This document shows, in pieces, positions 7,522 through 9,148 of a stretch of 9,148 bases of DNA. The notes under the pieces were generated by a model, which made no database searches, was not told where the DNA came from, and worked only from the letters and a program-made list of their open reading frames with translations. Each line of letters opens with the position of its first letter. The first letter of the stretch is position 1. The stretch comes from Pseudomonadota bacterium. GTDB lineage: Bacteria > Pseudomonadota > Gammaproteobacteria > Burkholderiales > Burkholderiaceae_D. The stretch lies in the NCBI GenBank assembly GCA_023409175.1, contig JAEYIG010000076.1:1-9148 (forward strand), read 5' to 3'. Made by a program: the position numbers and the translations under genes.

Positions 7522-7527
7522 TATAAT
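7522..7527 (+). promoter_or_regulatory. Probable sigma-70 -10 box of nfeD
   Basis: A consensus TATAAT sits 34 nt before the nfeD ATG, implying a transcript start near 7533-7535. No good -35 is present: the nearest candidates are TTTGCG (7500-7505, 16-nt spacing) and TTGCGT (7501-7506, 15-nt spacing). The call rests on the perfect -10 and its position after the ppsA 3' region. Confidence 0.55.
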
Positions 7528-7561
7528 GTTGCGAAGATAATCTGCCGACAGAAGAGGATAG

Positions 7562-7999
7562 ATGACAGACTGGATGATTTGGCTGGCCGTTGCCGGTGTG
7601 CTGGTAGCCATGGAAATTTTTACCGGAACGTTTTACCTGCTGATGATTGCCATCGGGTTCGGTGCCGGTGGCCTTACGGCAATGACGGGCGCCAACCTGT
7701 TTGTCCAGTTCATTGTCGCCGGGGTTGTCGGCGTCCTGGTCACGCTGATCCTGAAGAGAAGCAGGGTATTCCACAAACCGGATGCACAACGCAATCCTGC
7801 CGTTTTGCTCGATATCGGGCAGACGGTTGACGTCAGTGAGTGGGAGAAGCCGGATAACGGGAACTTCAAGGCTCGGGTCAATTATCGTGGCGCGCTTTGG
7901 GACGTCGAGCTTTTGCCGGAAGGCGAACCCAGGGCTGGACAATTCGTCATTCGCGAAATACGGGGTGCGACGCTTCTCGTCGACAATGGTCGCGAGTGA
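7562..7999 (+). CDS. Short NfeD-family membrane protein (NfeD1b type)
   Basis: NfeD proteins are small membrane proteins encoded beside stomatin-like genes and thought to work with them in membrane organisation or quality control. The biochemical role is unsettled. The 145 residues start with three closely packed hydrophobic segments (about 5-20, 23-41 and 46-65), ending in positive LKRSR. A soluble C-terminal domain of about 75 residues follows, with the beta-rich pattern of the NfeD OB fold (GQTVDVSEWEKPDNG at 86-100, NYRGALWDVELL at 107-118, FVIREIRGATLLV at 128-140). The ClpP-like protease domain of long NfeD proteins is absent, which makes this the short form usually paired with paraslipins. 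The ATG at 7562 follows AAGAGGA (7552-7558) at a tight 3-nt spacing. The stomatin-like gene starts 32 nt downstream, so the two are probably cotranscribed. Confidence 0.88.
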   Translation: MTDWMIWLAVAGVLVAMEIFTGTFYLLMIAIGFGAGGLTAMTGANLFVQFIVAGVVGVLVTLILKRSRVFHKPDAQRNPAVLLDIGQTVDVSEWEKPDNGNFKARVNYRGALWDVELLPEGEPRAGQFVIREIRGATLLVDNGRE

Positions 8000-8031
8000 T
8001 TTTCCTTAATTATTAACTAACGGGTAATCAA

Positions 8032-8952
8032 TTGGAATCCATGTTCTTAGTTCTTGTTTTTTTACTGATCATCGTCATTTTCGTGGTCAAGTCCGTCAAC
8101 GTCGTCCCCCAGCAGCATGCATGGGTCGTTGAACGTCTGGGCAAATATCATGGCACTCTGGCTCCGGGACTGAATATCGTCGTCCCGTTCATCGACCGGG
8201 TCGCCTATAAGCACAGCCTGAAGGAAATCCCGCTGGACGTGCCTTCGCAGATCTGTATCACGAAGGACAATACCCAGTTGCAGGTGGACGGTATCCTGTA
8301 TTTCCAGATCACCGACGCCATGCGTGCTTCTTACGGTTCATCCAATTACATCGCCGCGATCACGCAGCTGGCGCAAACGACCCTGCGTTCCGTCATCGGC
8401 CGGCTGGAACTGGACAAGACGTTCGAGGAACGCGATTACATCAATACCTGCGTGGTCAGCGCCATCGACGAATCGGCGCAGAACTGGGGCGTAAAAGTCC
8501 TGCGTTATGAAATCAAGGACCTGACGCCACCTGCCGCCATTCTGCAGGCCATGCAGGCACAGATCACGGCCGAACGTGAAAAACGTGCCCTGATCGCCGC
8601 GTCCGAAGGCCGCAAACAGGAACAGATCAACATCGCCGACGGCCAGCGCGAGGCGGAGATCGCCAAATCCGAAGGCGAAAAACAGGCGGCGATCAACCGC
8701 GCGCAGGGTGAGGCGGAAGCCATCAAGGCGATTGCCGACGCGAACGCGGAAGCCTTGCGCAAGGTCGGACTCGCGATCAGCGAGCAGGGCGGCCAGGATG
8801 CCGTGAACCTGAAAGTGGCGGAACAGTATGTGGGCGCTTTCGAAAAACTGGCGAAAACCAACAATTCGATCATCGTACCGTCCAACCTGAGCGATATCGG
8901 CGGACTTATCGCCGGTGCGATGAAAATCATCGACTCGCAAAAGAAACCGTAA
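8032..8952 (+). CDS. qmcA: SPFH/stomatin-family (paraslipin, QmcA-like) membrane protein
   Basis: This is a 306-residue single-span membrane scaffold of the stomatin/prohibitin (SPFH) superfamily. One N-terminal hydrophobic segment (about 4-20) anchors it. The SPFH/band 7 domain runs over about 23-180, with VVPQQHAWVVERLGKYH (24-40), APGLNIVVPFIDRV (44-57), VDGILYFQITD (85-95) and YEIKDLTPP (159-167). An Ala/Glu/Lys-rich coiled coil covers about 175-245. A short hydrophobic end (GGLIAGAMKII, 290-300) is typical of the paraslipin group. Family members form large ring-like oligomers in membrane microdomains. Partnering with the upstream short NfeD is the usual arrangement. The start is uncertain: TTG at 8032 gives MESMFLVLV, and ATG at 8041 removes three residues. 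Neither has a strong ribosome-binding site. The symbol follows the E. coli homologue, by family resemblance. Confidence 0.9.
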   Translation: MESMFLVLVFLLIIVIFVVKSVNVVPQQHAWVVERLGKYHGTLAPGLNIVVPFIDRVAYKHSLKEIPLDVPSQICITKDNTQLQVDGILYFQITDAMRASYGSSNYIAAITQLAQTTLRSVIGRLELDKTFEERDYINTCVVSAIDESAQNWGVKVLRYEIKDLTPPAAILQAMQAQITAEREKRALIAASEGRKQEQINIADGQREAEIAKSEGEKQAAINRAQGEAEAIKAIADANAEALRKVGLAISEQGGQDAVNLKVAEQYVGAFEKLAKTNNSIIVPSNLSDIGGLIAGAMKIIDSQKKP

Positions 8953-8982
8953 AACGGGCATCATTGCCGGTTCCCGGATACG

Positions 8983-9013
8983 AAAAAAGCATGGGTGTTG
9001 CCCATGCTTTTTT
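8983..9013. terminator. Bidirectional intrinsic terminator
   Basis: A perfect 13-bp inverted repeat (AAAAAAGCATGGG at 8983-8995 with CCCATGCTTTTTT at 9001-9013) encloses the loop TGTTG. The GC-containing core is flanked by six A on one side and six T on the other, so it ends transcription from both directions. It lies 30 nt after the stomatin-like gene and 18 nt beyond the 3' end of the convergent minus-strand gene, so one element serves both. Confidence 0.93.
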
Positions 9014-9031
9014 CATGGTTGAAACTCCGGC

Positions 9032-9148
9032 TTATTGTTTCTTGGTGACTTCGCGTCCCAGTTTTTCCTCGACTGCGGTGACCTTGCTTTTCAGGCGGGA
9101 TTCCTTGCCCGCACGGTAATCGACACGGGTCATGACACTGATGCGGTC
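9032..9148 (-). CDS. MTH1187/UPF0045-family (YqgV-like, thiamine-binding type) protein, C-terminal part
   Basis: The last 38 codons of a minus-strand gene end at TAA (complement of 9032-9034); the 5' part runs off the window. The visible residues include DRISVMTRVDYRAG, then ESRLKSKVTAVEEKLGR and a lysine-rich end. This matches from memory the C-terminus of the MTH1187 family: R-I with alternating hydrophobics, a D-Y-R turn, then a helix of the pattern L-x-x-K-V-x-x-V-E-x-x-L-G-R. Family members are about 100-residue ferredoxin-like proteins, some shown or proposed to bind thiamine or its precursors; a physiological role here is not known. Only about a third of the protein is visible, so the call is provisional. 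Confidence 0.65.
   Translation of the reverse strand, partial: DRISVMTRVDYRAGKESRLKSKVTAVEEKLGREVTKKQ

Overview
The window is a compact, gene-dense piece of bacterial chromosome with housekeeping content throughout. Protein features and gene order fit a Gram-negative betaproteobacterium of the order Burkholderiales. My best guess is family Oxalobacteraceae, possibly Oxalobacter, judged from memory of homologues and a moderate G+C content. That placement is an inference and not a measurement.

Positions 1-3932 (+ strand) hold the distal part of a lipid A biosynthesis operon: the 3' end of lpxD, then fabZ, lpxA, lpxB, rnhB and a PIG-L-type deacetylase. The genes overlap or nearly touch. fabZ starts inside the lpxD stop, lpxA inside the fabZ stop, and rnhB inside the end of lpxB. 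LpxD, LpxA and LpxB make the acylated glucosamine disaccharide of lipid A. FabZ supplies or competes for the same 3-hydroxyacyl-ACP pool. RnhB (RNase HII) is a customary passenger in this operon. The PIG-L gene is the least ordinary member. An intrinsic terminator (hairpin at 3956-3977 plus T tract) closes the operon.

Positions 3989-7422 hold the divergent pair ppsR (-) and ppsA (+), separated by a 176-bp spacer with back-to-back promoter-like elements. PpsA makes phosphoenolpyruvate from pyruvate and ATP. PpsR is the bifunctional kinase/phosphotransferase that switches PpsA off and on at a Thr next to the catalytic His, and that Thr-Cys-His motif is intact here.

Positions 7423-8952 hold an intergenic region with a long inverted repeat and a consensus -10 box, then a short NfeD-family membrane protein and a stomatin/paraslipin (QmcA-like) protein, a well-known membrane-associated pair. 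A perfect 13-bp bidirectional terminator follows (8983-9013). The 3' end of a convergent MTH1187/UPF0045-type gene runs off the right edge.

I found no mobile elements, CRISPR arrays, tRNA or rRNA genes, prophage or defence genes, and no clear undescribed system. The points most worth a second look are the PIG-L deacetylase inside the lpx operon, the bulky Phe at the acyl-chain ruler position of LpxA, and the wobble-polarised hairpin after ppsA.
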